This document shows positions 1 through 11,493 of a stretch of DNA of 64,000 nucleotides, one piece after another. The stretch is from Ephemerocybe angulata (Eukaryota; Basidiomycota; Agaricomycetes; Agaricales; Psathyrellaceae): positions 248,001 to 312,000 of the forward strand of contig JAACJK010000066.1 of NCBI GenBank assembly GCA_013368325.1. The letters are read 5' to 3'. The notes below the pieces were generated by a model, which saw only the letters and a program-made list of their open reading frames with translations, was not told the DNA's origin and ran no database searches. Both the position numbers and the translations under genes were made by a program. Positions within the stretch are counted from its first letter, which is position 1. The number at the start of each line of letters is the position of its first letter.

Positions 1-1710
1 CGTATACGGCATAGTGCTAATAGCGCCCAAACTCTCCGGCGGCTGCGTATACGTGCGCACCTGCCCGTCCACGGTGTACGTGCCCGGGAAGTCCTGGTTC
101 TCGCCCTCGCAGCTCTCGAAGACGCCGGTCACCGCGTTGTTGGGCGCGTTGTAGGCACACCCGATGCGGTCGAAGACGTGCTCACAGAAGTGCTTTGCGT
201 TCGGGCCGTTCGGGTCGCATGCCTTCAGGCAGAAGGCGTTTCCGCCGATGAAGTTGTGCCATTCGACGACTTGCTCGTACCGGTTGTTGTACGCGTTGGA
301 GTAGATGACGCCGCCCATGGGGTTGCCGCGCTGCGAGAGTTGAGTTAGCATCGGAAACGGGCGCTTAAAAGCGAAAGGTAAAGAGACGCAAAATCAAACG
401 ATCTCCAACGAGGAGGATCGTTATGAGTGAAGCTCGGGCACACTCATGGCAAAGAAGATCTGAGCAAGGAAATGAGGTGCGCGATTAAACTTACACTTCG
501 CACAAGCTCAAGGCACCCGCCGGCAGAACAGGCGCCCATCAAACTTTGCCAGCGCGGCGCGTGCTGCTGCGCACCTTCCGTACGAAAGGGCAGCAGACGG
601 CGTAACTCGAGGGCCTACTCGAGCCTCGTTGTGAAATCAAAATAATCAATAGCCACAACGCATATCGCGACGAGCCCAATTGCAACAAACACGAAAACTC
701 GGATTGAACTCGGGCCCGTGGTCGTAAGCGCTCGACCTTTGCCATAGCACCCGGACAGTTATCGCTGATCACGAGTCCAATCGAGCTGCGATGAAACGCG
801 AAGTCCGTTGTGATATCAGGCGGCCAAGCCATGATACGGGCTTGGCCTCTCCTCGGGGGACACGGGTATAGGAGGCCGTACGTGCATGATTGCGGATGCA
901 CGAGATCCGGCGTGTGGGGCGATGGGCAAGGACGAGAAAGGGAGAGAAGAAAATGGCAGGGGGCCGCCAGAGCGCGCACGAAACAGAACCAAGAACAAAA
1001 CAAAGCAAAAGAATGGAAGGGAGGGACGAAGCAAACGGACGAAAGGGCGAAGACACTCACGAGATCCGCGCCGTGGGGGTCCATCTCTCCTCCCCAGTCC
1101 TCAGGGAGCATATTGAGGAACGTCTGGTCAATGAAGCCCACAGCCTGAACATAGTCAGGCGTCTTCATCCACTGCACACCTTTCAGCGCGCCGGCGGGGA
1201 TGAGGCGGGTGCCGTGCCCGGGCTTGGTGCACCACGCGACCATCTCGCCTTCGATGGAGCCGACGTCCTTGCCATACTCGGGGGGAGCCCACAAGCAGAA
1301 GTCTGGTATATTCATCAGCAAAGGCCAGAAAGGGAAAGGGGATCGTGCGCACCGTCGATGGAGTTGAAGTAGGAGGTCTGGCAGAGGGATTTTTGGCCCT
1401 CGGTGGTGCTGTTGCAGATGTTGTATCCGAGTTGGTTGCCACGGATGAGTCCGACGTCCGTGTCGACCTTGTAGGGAAGGGACTCGGGGGTCGGGAAGCG
1501 CTTGTCCGCGAGGGGCGTTGCGGGGTAGGTCGACTGCGCGGGGGCCGCGGTCGTAGGCGCAGCAGTCGTCGTGCTGGCCGTGGTGGTGGTGGTTGCACTG
1601 CTGGTGCCGCTGCTGCTCGTAGTGCTGGTGGTCCCAGTTCCCTGGGCAAGGGCAACCGAGGCGCCGAGGGCGAGCGCAAAGAGTCTAGAGAAAAGAGCGA
1701 CGGAGAACAT
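1..1710 (-). CDS. Macrophage-activating-glycoprotein-like secreted protein (C-terminus off window)
   Basis: Exons read as 1710-1353, 1302-1061 and 330-1, continuing past the left edge. The start MFSVALFSRLFALALGASVALA is a clear signal peptide, shown here as positions 1-22, followed by a Ser/Thr/Ala linker (about residues 23-55) likely to be O-glycosylated. The conserved body carries YNICNSTTEG, DFCLWAPPEYG, VAWCTKPGHGTRLIP and DPHGAD, then RGNPMGG and VVEWHNFIGGN, with paired cysteines (FCLKACDP, HFCEHVF). I recognise this pattern from agaricomycete proteins annotated as macrofage-activating glycoprotein; the biochemical role is unknown and the name comes from immunology of mushroom extracts. 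Intron 1 is 50 nt; intron 2 (331-1060) is about 730 nt, very long for this genome. The frame is open up to the window end, so the protein is longer than seen. Confidence 0.85.
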
Positions 1711-3736
1711 CTCGTTCAGGGAGACGTCAATAGGTGGTGCTGGTTAGCGTGAAAGGGAGCAACGCCCTGTGAGAAGGTTCAAGGGAGGGAGATGAATGGA
1801 TCGTGGGGTGTTGTTGCGGGTCGATCGAGCTTCTTTTTAGGCAGGCCGCGAACAAACAAGACCGCCCGGAAAGGGCAGGGCCCAAGATATTCCAAGCTGA
1901 TGCCGCGGGCGTCTGCGTTTCTTGGATCCTCCGAGCCAAGCCCGACTTGCTCGCCTGTTTCTGTATCCGCCGCCGTCCGTCCGTCCGAGCCAGCCCGGTT
2001 TCCTTCCACCCATCCTTCCTTCCATTCCAGTACCCAGTTCGTCCAGGTTCGTCTCCGCCCAATCTACCCCAGTTCGACCCCGCGTTCCCGTTCCCCCTTG
2101 TGTTCCCCGTTCCCCAGCGCACAACGCCCGGCGCCTCCGAACCCAAGCCCGCCCAAGCCTGCCCAAGCCCATCCACCGGCCCCGCAATCGAATTCATATT
2201 CATCTTTGATGAACTCGCTCCTGGCAACGCACGGTTCGCAGCCTTCCCGAATCCCAAGCCAAGTCGACACTTCCTTGCCATCCGTCCTTCCAAGCCCACG
2301 ACATGTCAAACGCTCATTCGATCGCCACATCCCACCCTCTCCATCGCCGCTCGGTTCGTTCGTCCCTTGGGCCTTGGCGTCCTCGCACAGTGTACGCCTT
2401 TGCGGAGTGGACCTGCGCAGTCCCAAGCCCTCTCAGCCCCAAGCCTCCCATGCTCTAGGCATCGTCCGACGGTGTTCGTCACGGTCTTGCACGGTGTGAA
2501 CGAATCGATGTAACCGTGGCAGGACCTTGAACTTTGTCTCGCCGTCGAGCACGGTTCGGAGAGAAGATCCTTCCTTCCTTCCAATAGCCTTCGCAGGGAA
2601 GATCGCAGCGAGAAGCTCCATCATGCATCTCATCTCCATCAACCCTTAACCAACTTGAATGCATGCTTCGCAGTTCGCAGTCCCCGCATCCTGATCGAGG
2701 AGGCTCGCTGGATCCGTTCATTGAATGACTGATTGGCTCGAGGACGTCGTGGATGGCGCCGTGGTCCGTGCGCGCTATCCTAGACAATCGAGAGTTGGTG
2801 CTGGCATCGTGCTGGCATGCGAAGAACGTGGAAGGGGACGAGGTCTTGGCTGGCTTGGCTGGCTTGGATCGTGAGGCTTGGGGAGCGCGAGGCTTGTGCG
2901 GCCCACGTACATTTCCGTCTCTCTGTCGTTCCATCAACTCGACTTCGAGAATTGGTATACGTACATCGTACGTATATTATGACGAACGACTCGTCACTAC
3001 ACTCGAGAGGAGTTTTGGGTGGGAGGACGCGACGCGACTGCGTCACGCGCTGGGCTCGAAATTCGAGGATTGAATCGAGGAACGGAATCAGAGTATACAT
3101 CCATCGAAATGAATGCGACAGGCTTAAGCTCTCGATCCACCATACTTCGTTCGAAGAGTGCAGGCGGGAGCTAGAGCTAGAGAAAGAGCTGGACCCGATT
3201 CACGCTGATGTAGAAGTAAAGGTAGAACTCGAGGGAGAGGCGTCGACGTTGATGGTAACGACTCCGAGGATCCCCGCCTGTACTATAAAGAAAGGTGCGT
3301 CCTTAGACTATAAATAACACATTCCCGAGTCGGGTGGCTGTTGGCGCTGTCATAGATGCGTACTATGCAGGTGAGCGCTATACGGGAATTGGGGTCGAAG
3401 CCTATGGCAACGCCGAGCTTAAGTAGCGCCAGCGGCAAAGCACTTAGCGCACAGTACATTCTGGAGACTTTGTGGTGGTCCATATTCTCCTACATTTTTG
3501 GCGAAAGAGATTTTGGGAGATATCGGGTGAGATTGGCAGAGCGACTTCTCGCTTGGCCTTGAGCAGAACCAACATATTTCCATTTCTTTTACATATGTCA
3601 TGAGCAGTAGCATAAACCGAGAAATACACTGTGCCGAGCGACATTTAAAGTTGGCTGAAAGTATGTCCTAAGCGAATTATCGCAGAGCGCGGGGCTGATC
3701 CGCTCTGGCTGTGTCTACAAAGAAAGACCAGCCCAT
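1711..3736. other. Non-coding, pyrimidine-rich intergenic region
   Basis: The plus strand from about 1960 to 2480 is strongly C/T-rich with short imperfect repeats (tccg and cccaag units). Long open frames occur on both strands here but are low-complexity, mutually overlapping and lack recognisable motifs, so no gene is called. A short ggcttggct direct repeat lies at about 2846-2870. Confidence 0.5.
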
Positions 3737-4824
3737 CTATTGCAACCCCCAAATTTTCTTGAATTTCCCAATGAAACCTGACATTTTGGCTGGGGCCGGT
3801 GGCGCGCCTGCGCCATGTTTATATTCTACCAGTTTTTCTTTCACCTCACGCTTTTGCACGTGGCGAAAGGCCGCTTCCTCTACTAGGTCTCCATCTTTGG
3901 TAAGGCGGCCTCTTCGACGGTAGATTGGCTTGCCTGGGAGCATAAATCGAGTGTTGCATCTTCGACTAGGATTTTCTTTTGTCAGCGTAGCACAACTACT
4001 GGTAAAGGCAAGTTCTCTCACGTACCACACCTGCCACCCATCATCGATGTACGTCCCGAGCTCCGTCTTCCCGCACTTTGGGCACAACGTCCTCAGTTCT
4101 TCAACCAAAGCTTTCTCAATCACCATACTCATGATCAGTCGCGCATTTTTTCCCCTGATATCCTCCCACTCATCATGTCTGACCACTCTTCCTCCTCCCT
4201 TGCCTTCCGCCCGCCCGATGCTATATTTACCCTGAATTACGCGCCTCTCGCCTATCTTTCCCCGGAAATGATGGACCAGATAGTCCGATAGTGCCTGCCA
4301 TCAAGCCAAATAAGCTTCAGCAGAGTATCCAATCGGTAGATCTACATACGCTGAGCGTAGGCACACGACTCCATGGGATGGTCAGGGTCTCTCCCAGTGC
4401 ATCGGTGATAACCAATGCATTCGCGCTGCTGTAGCCCACGACCGCGGGGAGCGTCCGCCGTAGCTCAGCAACAGCCCGGCGCAGAACTATTCGTAGGCCG
4501 TGAGTACGATGCACATTTCCAAAAACAATGTCGACTCAGGGCATACGCACACTCCTCGTAGTCAAAGTTGTTTACAACCATATTCCCGAGAATGGTATTG
4601 AAGGTAGACCCGTTGACGGAGAAGTTACTGCTGTTGCATAGTAACATCTGAGGACCTTGAGTCTGGGGCCAACGCGGCGGGCACATTGGGTCTCCTGAAA
4701 GTTATAGGTATATGTCAGACGCATCATCCATGACGAATCTGCTCTACTCACCGGAAGCGTTCTCGGATGACTGGCTTGCCCCGACGGGGGAGTGACAAGG
4801 AATCCCACCTGTGGTGTCTGGCAT
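3737..4824 (-). CDS. ULD (ubiquitin-like) domain protein with C-terminal zinc ribbon, paralogue A
   Basis: Exons 4824-4752, 4694-4551, 4486-4350, 4294-4026 and 3965-3737 give 283 aa, an exact multiple of three. After a short Ser-rich start comes MLLCNSSNFSVNGSTF.. with the N-S-x-x-F-x-[IV]-x-G-S-T-F pattern that often opens basidiomycete accessory proteins. Next is a fungal ULD-type domain (LRRAVAELRRTLPAVVGYSS; VITDALGETLTIPWSRVPT; LVHHFRGKIGERRVIQGKYS; NARLIMSMVI). Removing the last, in-frame 60-nt intron creates CPKC-x17-CRRC, a four-cysteine zinc ribbon. The tail is basic and Pro/Ala-rich. Its paralogue lies at 8780-9933 with the same intron positions. Function is unknown; similar proteins are abundant and species-variable in agaricomycetes. 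A Kozak-like ccacaATG supports the start. Confidence 0.8.
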
Positions 4825-5560
4825 TGTGGTGGTAAGGGAAAAGGAAGAAGTAACCATTCGGGCTGCGACCTTTTCAAGCACACCAAGGCGTGTATCAACG
4901 CCTCAAGGACAACACGTGCATGGTGTGTTGGAAGCGAATTTGCCACCGCCGCAGACCCAAAACACCTTTCGTACTATACACCAATTAATGAATCACGGGT
5001 GTATTACATTTAGGGGAGCGTGGGCGGTAGTTCGACCTCAAGGAATAGGTGTGGCCAATTACAGGCCCTTGGAACGCACCTTTTCGTCGACACTAAAGAT
5101 AAGCGCCCAAGTGCACGATCGAGATTGCCCTTTTCAGGATTCTAAAAGCTTCAAACATGCTAGGTCCACGCCCTCCACCCATTGTATCTAAATGATTACT
5201 ATAATTCATACTTTCCTATTCCTAAGTACCGAATTCCACTCAGTCTTGTCGATGCTCGAGCCGACAGCATTTGACCACCTAATCCGGACAGGGTTTACAT
5301 TCGATGTGACATATTCCGCCCTTTTCCTCACCTATTAGACGATATCAATGTCCTGATGCTGAAGCATCGCAAGACCACAAACGCTCAGTCAGGGATAAGC
5401 GCCCAGCCGGGAAGTCCACCCGCGATCGCCGAACGACTTGGGAATCCTCCAGAAGTCACAGATGGCAAGAACTTCTTTTATCACTCGCCGCCCTGATTTC
5501 GTCACGAGGTACGCGAGAACATGGGACTGTGTGAAGTAGAAGCCACAGAATCCACTCTAC
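4825..5560. other. Upstream region of ULD gene A, no gene seen
   Basis: No supportable coding sequence. Contains two copies of the recurring motif AGATAAGCGCCCA (5097-5110, and a variant at 5392-5405). Confidence 0.5.
5097..5110 (+). promoter_or_regulatory. Recurring AGATAAGCGCCCAA motif upstream of ULD gene A
   Basis: The 14-base string is found here about 270 bp upstream of ULD gene A and again exactly at 10221-10234, about 290 bp upstream of ULD gene B, with close variants elsewhere in the window. Role in transcription is inferred only from position and recurrence. Confidence 0.4.
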
Positions 5561-5788
5561 TGTATAAATAGACGCCCACCTTCGATTCTATCGATCTTGC
5601 ATCTTACCCTCGTCCACCATCTTTCTTCATCTCATCAACTGCCTCCTCCATACTTACTGCTATCCCTAACACATATGGTCCATGGATGTGTTCACAGGTG
5701 CTTATACATAGACCCGTTGTACTACTGACCCCTGTATTGACAGAACCGCATGCGTTAACGCAATGTTGAGGGGCGGCTTGTGGCACGG

Positions 5789-5987
5789 ACTGTGAGCGGC
5801 CTTATCGGGACCTGGGAGTCCCGATAACGAGGCAGCTCAGAGTCGGTGTCCGGCTCCACGCTAGTACTACGACGACGACCATCGGACCCCCGACGGGTGG
5901 CACTCACTGTGAGCGGCCTTATCTGGGGCCTTGCTGAGGACTCTCAGCCGGGCCCGGATAATAAGGCAGCTCAGAGTCGGTGCCCGG
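5789..5987 (+). repeat. Imperfect tandem duplication, about 117-bp spacing
   Basis: Two copies starting actgtgagcggccttat (5789 and 5906) and ending with cagctcagagtcggtg followed by c/tccgg. The second copy is longer in the middle. Confidence 0.75.
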
Positions 5988-6027
5988 ATACACGGGCGAG
6001 CAGCACGACGACCACCAAGGCGTCGAC

Positions 6028-6100
6028 GAGTGGGACGAGGGACGAGGAGCAGGACGACAACGAGTGGGACGAGGGACGAGGAGCAGGACGACAACGAGTG
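6028..6100 (+). repeat. 34-bp tandem repeat, two copies
   Basis: The unit starting gagtgggacgagggacgagg repeats with a period of 34 bp at 6028 and 6062. Because 34 is not a multiple of 3, it shifts the frame of the pseudogene it lies in. Confidence 0.8.
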
Positions 6101-6213
6101 GGGGTGCGGCTGCTACTGGCGGATCGTCGACGGCTGGGAATGGCGCGGATGCGGTTGCTGTGTCCGGGGTGACGCTCTTTGGTGTTGTGCTCTCTGCCCT
6201 GTTCTTTGCTTGA

Positions 6214-8529
6214 GTGATGTTACCTATATACCTGTCTTCGATGTTCTTGAATCTTATGGACCTTTTTAATGTATTCCTTCCTGAAGATATAGTTATGGTG
6301 TGGCATGGCGAAACGGTGCCATGTTGGCATAATATGCATCGGCTGCTATACCTTTGGACTTGTTCGGCTTGTACAAGGCGCCACAAGCCGCTTCGGCGTA
6401 AATGGTTAAATTCTACCCCTTGGTTGTGTATGTCGAATAGGAGGGGGAAAGACGCTGTTTTGCTACGTCCTCAGGGGTAGTGGCTATCCGAGTTCATGGA
6501 AAGCTTGAATTTGGTTTTAACGGGCATCCATGACGTAAGTCATCCTGAATCTATTATAATAAAGGACCTCGTATTTTCCCACGAGACAAAGATAAAGACA
6601 AAGATAAGGACAAACCTCAACGATCTCACCTTCCTCGAACACGTATCCACACAAAACTCGGCCATCCTACATTTAACTATAATACAAATAAAACCTGCAA
6701 AAATCAAGGCTCAGCGCGATGATGGAGAACTGTTCTTCACTGGTTTGTAGCGGTTCTGATCGCTCTAATCCCAATCATGGAAAGTCATTCTCGCGCTTGA
6801 GGCAACTCGGACGAGCGACAACTTCAAGCTACATAAGGCTGCGGGAGCTGGGAGGAGGCGACTGCAACACTATAGCAATATAGTACAGACATACACACAT
6901 AGCTTGGTTAGGTCAAAGACAGCAGGCTTCAATATGAGCACCTCTTGGAGATGAGCATTTGCTTCCTGAATCCTGGGAATTAATGGGAGCTGGGAGGAGC
7001 CGACCGTAGGTCGGCGACGACCAGCGACCCCGGAACACTTTCACTGACGCCTCCGCAAGCATCCATGATTCAAATGCTAAACTGTAGCATCCAAGCCCGA
7101 GGGCCCCGTGCGAAGCACGGGTCACACTGCTTGTCTATTATAACATAAAAACTACTTTTCCACGGGACAAACGTCAAAGACAAACCGGACCGCTCTCCTC
7201 CGTTCGTTCCGCCACCTGTCACGTCACGACGCGCAACGCGTCGCGATACCTTTCCCTCACCGCCGTGTTGGCTGTTTCTGGCTCGACCCCGTCTCCTTCT
7301 CCCTGTACGCAATGTAATGTACATTTCTTTGCTCTCAAGGGACTTCCAGTGTGGTCAGTCTTCGGTTTACAGTCTCATGATCAAGACTCTTCTGAGTGCC
7401 GACCTCAATCAATGTATGTACACTTCTGAGAGAGTTTCCGACCGGGAACCGTCGTATAGCAGGAGTTGCCTTTTCATTCTCCCTCTCTCGCGCTGCACGA
7501 TGCCGTGCGAGCGGTCATCGAGGAAACGCTCCCGCTGTCGTAACAGTGACGTCGTTCTCGACGCCACCCGAGCTATGCGAAGCTTCGAGAACCTCAAGAG
7601 TCGGTTTCTTCCTCATCTCATTTGTCCTCGGATTGTTCTAGATATCTTGGAGAATATTCGGGAATAGCGCTGGGCTGAGATACGGGAAGGCTGCAGATGC
7701 AATATAAGACGGCCGACACCATTGCCACGAGCACCTCTAAGCACCCACAATCACTCCCACAGCCTACTTCAAGTCAACTTCTCCATACTCGCTCTTCGCC
7801 TATACACTAGATCTCGACGCCGAAAACCAACGTGACCCACTGTAGTCTCCATGCGCTTATTTTGTCACTGCGCAGGTATGTACATAGCTGTCCCTCTATA
7901 TTTAAAGCCATTTTACTGATCGTACAACATCGACCTTCATGATTCAGATTTCTGCAGTCACCAGTGCGGGCTGTATTTCCCAACGCCATCCTCTCCGAAG
8001 GTCTCAAAACAGCTGAATACATATTAAGCTTAATGGCGACTAGCAGATTATCCGTCCCAAGAAGGGACGCATCTTCCACGTGGACCTCAAGTGCAATATA
8101 AGTGCAATATCCATGTCCCATCTGCACTGTTTAGCATCCAGACCATCGAGGAGACCCTCAATTGCCGCATAACCACCCTGTTCGATGAAGTTATGCCTTT
8201 TCTTTTCTGAGGAACCGGATCGGGACCCCTGGCGACTCCGCCAGTGGACTCGGGAAAGTGTTTCTCTTCTCAGGTTGAACACCCGCTGTCTCTCACAGCC
8301 ATGCAGTTGATACGGTAAGCAACAGGGGATGTCTCAGTAATCCCATTTCAATTCTACGGGAAAAGCAGCAGGGGGAGGTGACGGGTGCCCGAAACGATGT
8401 GTAGCCCTTAGAAATTAAAGAACTATTAGACGAGTGTGGGTGTGTGTCTTCAAGTAATGTTGGATACGCTCTGTAGACTAGAAATGAGACTGCTGTTATG
8501 AGATTAGGCCTGTAGTGTATGAAATGCTT
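6214..8529. other. Intergenic region with degenerate mobile-element fragments
   Basis: No supportable gene. About 6960-7125 carries a ccgacc-gta-ggtcgg hairpin (7000-7014) and a cccgtgc-gaa-gcacggg hairpin (7105-7121); equivalents of both recur in the Helitron-like end at 8530-8774, so this is probably a second, degenerate copy. Confidence 0.5.
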
Positions 8530-8774
8530 AGGGCCACGAGGAGCGACCGAAGGTCGGCGACGAGTGGCACTAACATATCTATACCACAGTTTGCGTTAGC
8601 AGAAAAGAGGTCTATAAAGCAGAGAGGAATCAATGATTTCTGTAGCACGGCTAGCAGAGGTTGGGCACGGGCAGAAAACATGTCTTAGAAAGTAGACAGG
8701 AATCAATCAGACATCCTGAGCTTTCAAGCTCACAGCTATCACTTCTCCCGTGCGAAGCACGGGTAATCAGCTAG
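8530..8774 (+). mobile_element. Helitron-like 3' terminus
   Basis: The segment ends with a perfect hairpin cccgtgc-gaa-gcacggg (8747-8763), then taatcag, then CTAG (8771-8774), followed by a host T. A GC hairpin 7-12 nt before CTRR and insertion next to T is the known signature of Helitron 3' ends. A subterminal hairpin cgacc-gaa-ggtcg lies at 8544-8556. I did not find the 5' TC end or a Rep/helicase gene, so this is probably a non-autonomous or truncated copy. It ends 6 bp from the stop codon of ULD gene B. The left boundary given is approximate. Confidence 0.55.
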
Positions 8775-8779
8775 TGGGC

Positions 8780-9933
8780 CTATAAGTTTAATATTGGCGC
8801 AGGAGAGGGTGTGTATGAAGCCAAAGGAGGAGTCGAGGGTGTTGCGCAAGCCAACGCGTCCAAAAAGTTCTGCCAGCCGCCGCCTGCACCCGCCCTTCCG
8901 GGAAAGATTATCTGACGTCGCTTCCGCACATGGCGAAACGCCGCTTCCTCCACTGGGTCCCCATCCTTATCCTTCCATCCAAAATCGAGTGCCTGCAGCG
9001 TGCTTGGGAGCATGAAGCGAGTGTTGCATCTCCGACTATTATTTTCCTATGAGCACAGCGAACATATTCGGTGGAGGAAACTCTGGCGTACCACACATGC
9101 CATCCATCGTCGACATACGTCCCGAGCTCTGTCTTGCCGCACTTCGGACACATGTTTTTGAGCTCCTTACCTAACGGATGTTGACCAAACCTACTCATTT
9201 GATCGATCAACATACTCATTATCAGGCGCGCATTGCTTTCTCTAATTTCAGCCCAATCACCAGGCTCGACTTCCCTTCCTCCACCAAATCCCTCCGCCCA
9301 GCCGAGGCAATATCTGCCCTCAGAGACCCGCTTCTCGCCTATCTTCCCCTGAAAATGGTTGACCAAGAGGGCCGATAATGACTGAGATTACGCCCGATAA
9401 GCCTTAGCACTGTGTATACTATATAACTGTATCACCACGTCGACGTACCTCGCGGGTGGGCACAAGGCTCCACGGCAGGGTCAGGGTCTCTCCCAATGCA
9501 TCGGTGATGACCAGCGCGTTCGGACTGCTATATCCCACAACTGCCGGAAGCGAGCGTCGTAGCTCAGCAACAGCCCTGCGCAGAACTAATCTTACCCAGT
9601 GAGTACTCTTATTCGATCGCTGTTTCGAGGAATGCATGGGTACGTACACTCCTCGTAGTTGTTGTTGTGTACGACCATGTCTCCCTGAATGGCGTTGAAG
9701 GTCGACCCACTAATGGAAAAGCCACTGCTGTTACATAGCAGCATCTGGATATCTTGCCGGGCCCTGCGGGGGGCCGATGTCGAGCCTGCAGAGAGGTCTG
9801 CATGCTTGTTAGTCACTTCCAAGAGATCGGCTATAATCTGTCAAGTTCTGTACTCACCAGCTGCAGAACCGGTCTCAGCTGACTTCCCTCCTTCACGGCG
9901 ACGAGGGAGCCTTACTCTGCGCTTTGGCATCAT
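8780..9933 (-). CDS. ULD (ubiquitin-like) domain protein with C-terminal zinc ribbon, paralogue B
   Basis: Exons 9933-9858, 9785-9648, 9585-9449, 9381-9092 and 9035-8780 give 298 aa with frame preserved. Domain order matches paralogue A: basic N-terminus, the MLLCNSSGFSISGSTF motif, a ULD region (AVAELRRSLPAVVGYSS; VITDALGETLTLPWSLVPT; LLVNHFQGKIGEKRVSEGRY; NARLIMSML), then CPKC and, after splicing of a 56-nt intron, CRRC. It differs from A by a longer ULD insertion (GWAEGFGGGREVEPG) and a different tail. Two adjacent ATGs occur at the start; 9933 is used. Its stop lies just next to a Helitron-like terminus, so its 3' UTR is probably element-derived. Confidence 0.8.
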
Positions 9934-11433
9934 TGTGGTGGTCGTGGACAAGGATGAGGTCTTTGTCGCTTCTTACAAGGAGATAAGAATCGTTCACTGC
10001 CTCGAGGGCACCATGCGCCTGGTATGGTAAGTAGGACCTACACACATATACACACACAAACTGACCTAGGGAAACCGTTGACATTGGTCGAATCCGTCGA
10101 GCACAACAAGGGTCCTTCTAATCAGGTAACGATTGACAGCCCAGCACATTGTTATTTGCCTCCGCATCAAAGCCTTTGCTTTCGTCGAGTATCCAGGAAC
10201 GGCCTTTCCCTTCAGATCACAGATAAGCGCCCAAGCGCCGCACTACCGAAATTGTCCTCTGGGCTTTCTCCAGATGCGGCACACTCCACATCTGTGTACT
10301 CTATCTCTTTCTCTCTCAAATTTATTGCGTTTTGCCTCCTCAAGGTTTCCGATTGGCCTGTAGGAGTGTATGGTAGCCCCTAATCACCGGTATGATGTGA
10401 CGTCACAACCTAACGGCCCTACCCAATGGCATCCCGCTCAGGCTCTTGCCTAAACGTTCATGGCATGGCCACGCACAGTTGACGTTGACGCATAGTGAGC
10501 TCTGCGAAGCGTAAAACTGCTGCACGCGATATGGTATGAAGGGCTCAGAAAGAGTTGTGATCCCTTCTCCCGAGATCAACTCACCTGTGCAGTAGATTTC
10601 AGAATGCCATCAGGGCGAAAGAATACGAGCTCTGTTAGATAGTACGCGAAAGCGCGTAACGTAAAGGAGAACTGGTGATAGACAATTACCAAGTCGACCG
10701 AAGAGTGTCCGAGGCTTATGGGTTCCAGGATTTAGGCGCCCGTCTGCAATACGATGCCGGCGGGTGGAGCACGAGGTGCCTCGAGTTGGCCTCGAATTAG
10801 TTTTCATTGTATCTATGAGCTACTATAGTACTCTCTCTTGGTTGTGCTCTTCTTGAGTGCAACCTGGACCTTCAACATGTCAACACAGCCTTTGGCCAGA
10901 ATGCGGCGGTGTCAATCCCGGTACAGGCGACCCTGAGCTCGGGGAGTGATCGCGTCCATCTATCATTCATTGTGTATGAACATAAACAGCAATCAGTTTC
11001 AGTCGAAGGGGAATGGTTAGACTCTGGAGGGCTTGGACTCATCTACTATAAGCAAGCTTAATGCTTCTCAGTGGTGATAGGCCACCGGGGTCGGGCTTCT
11101 ACTTGGCACTGCCCTACATAGGCCGTTGAATGCGAAGTGGGGACTAAGGCGCAATACTGTTTTCGTATATTTCATCATAGACACACCTTCCCGCATCTCC
11201 TAGGACTGTATTAGTACGCAACAAATTACCATGGGCAATTCAATAGCTTTTCTCACCGCTTAAGTCATGGTTGACCGGGCAGTCCGAATAGGCTTTCCCG
11301 CTGAAACGTGTGCGGCGCAGCGGCGGTGTCCGCTCCTGAAGTCGCCAAACTTTCAACTAATAACGAAGTTAATTAAACTCCGTTAGCTACACGTAGAAGC
11401 GCCCCGCACGCGTACCCCGCGGCACGTAGAGCT
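9934..11433. other. Intergenic region, no gene seen
   Basis: Nothing supportable as coding. Holds the AGATAAGCGCCCAA motif (10221-10234). The part from about 11280 to 11440 is similar to 13340-13520, showing that the promoter was duplicated with the gene family downstream. Confidence 0.5.
10221..10234 (+). promoter_or_regulatory. AGATAAGCGCCCAA motif upstream of ULD gene B
   Basis: Exact match to the copy upstream of paralogue A, at nearly the same distance from the start codon. Candidate shared control site, by inference. Confidence 0.4.
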
Positions 11434-11441
11434 TATATATA
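11434..11441 (+). promoter_or_regulatory. TATA box of family gene C
   Basis: TATATATA 53 bp before the start codon at 11494. The paralogue has TATATA at 13513-13518 in an alignable context. Confidence 0.55.
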
Positions 11442-11493
11442 CTCGCAAGTCTCACACTGAACCCACATCAAACGCCCTCGAATATCCGACCCA

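Larger units (their letters stand above)
5557..6213 (+). pseudogene. Decayed gene for a small GPI-anchored secreted protein
   Basis: A good TATA box (TATAAATA, 5563-5570) and a CT-rich leader precede a stretch with no intact start. The 3' end reads, in one frame, a Ser/Gly/Thr-rich segment followed by ADAVAVSGVTLFGVVLSALF and a stop at about 6213, which looks like a GPI-attachment signal. The reading frame upstream is broken, and the segment holds a 115-bp tandem duplication and a 34-bp tandem repeat. A paralogous 3' end lies at 15973-16215. A CFEM-type surface protein is one possibility, but too few cysteines can be traced to claim it. Confidence 0.35.

Noticed and set aside
1792..2513. Long overlapping plus-strand open frames of about 235 codons
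   Set aside because: Low-complexity C/T-rich sequence with equally long frames on both strands and no motif or splice logic; probably non-coding.
5604..5786. Minus-strand frame with CVNAC resembling a CFEM start
   Set aside because: Too few cysteines in the right spacing, and cgttaac is palindromic so both strands read CVNA; not convincing.
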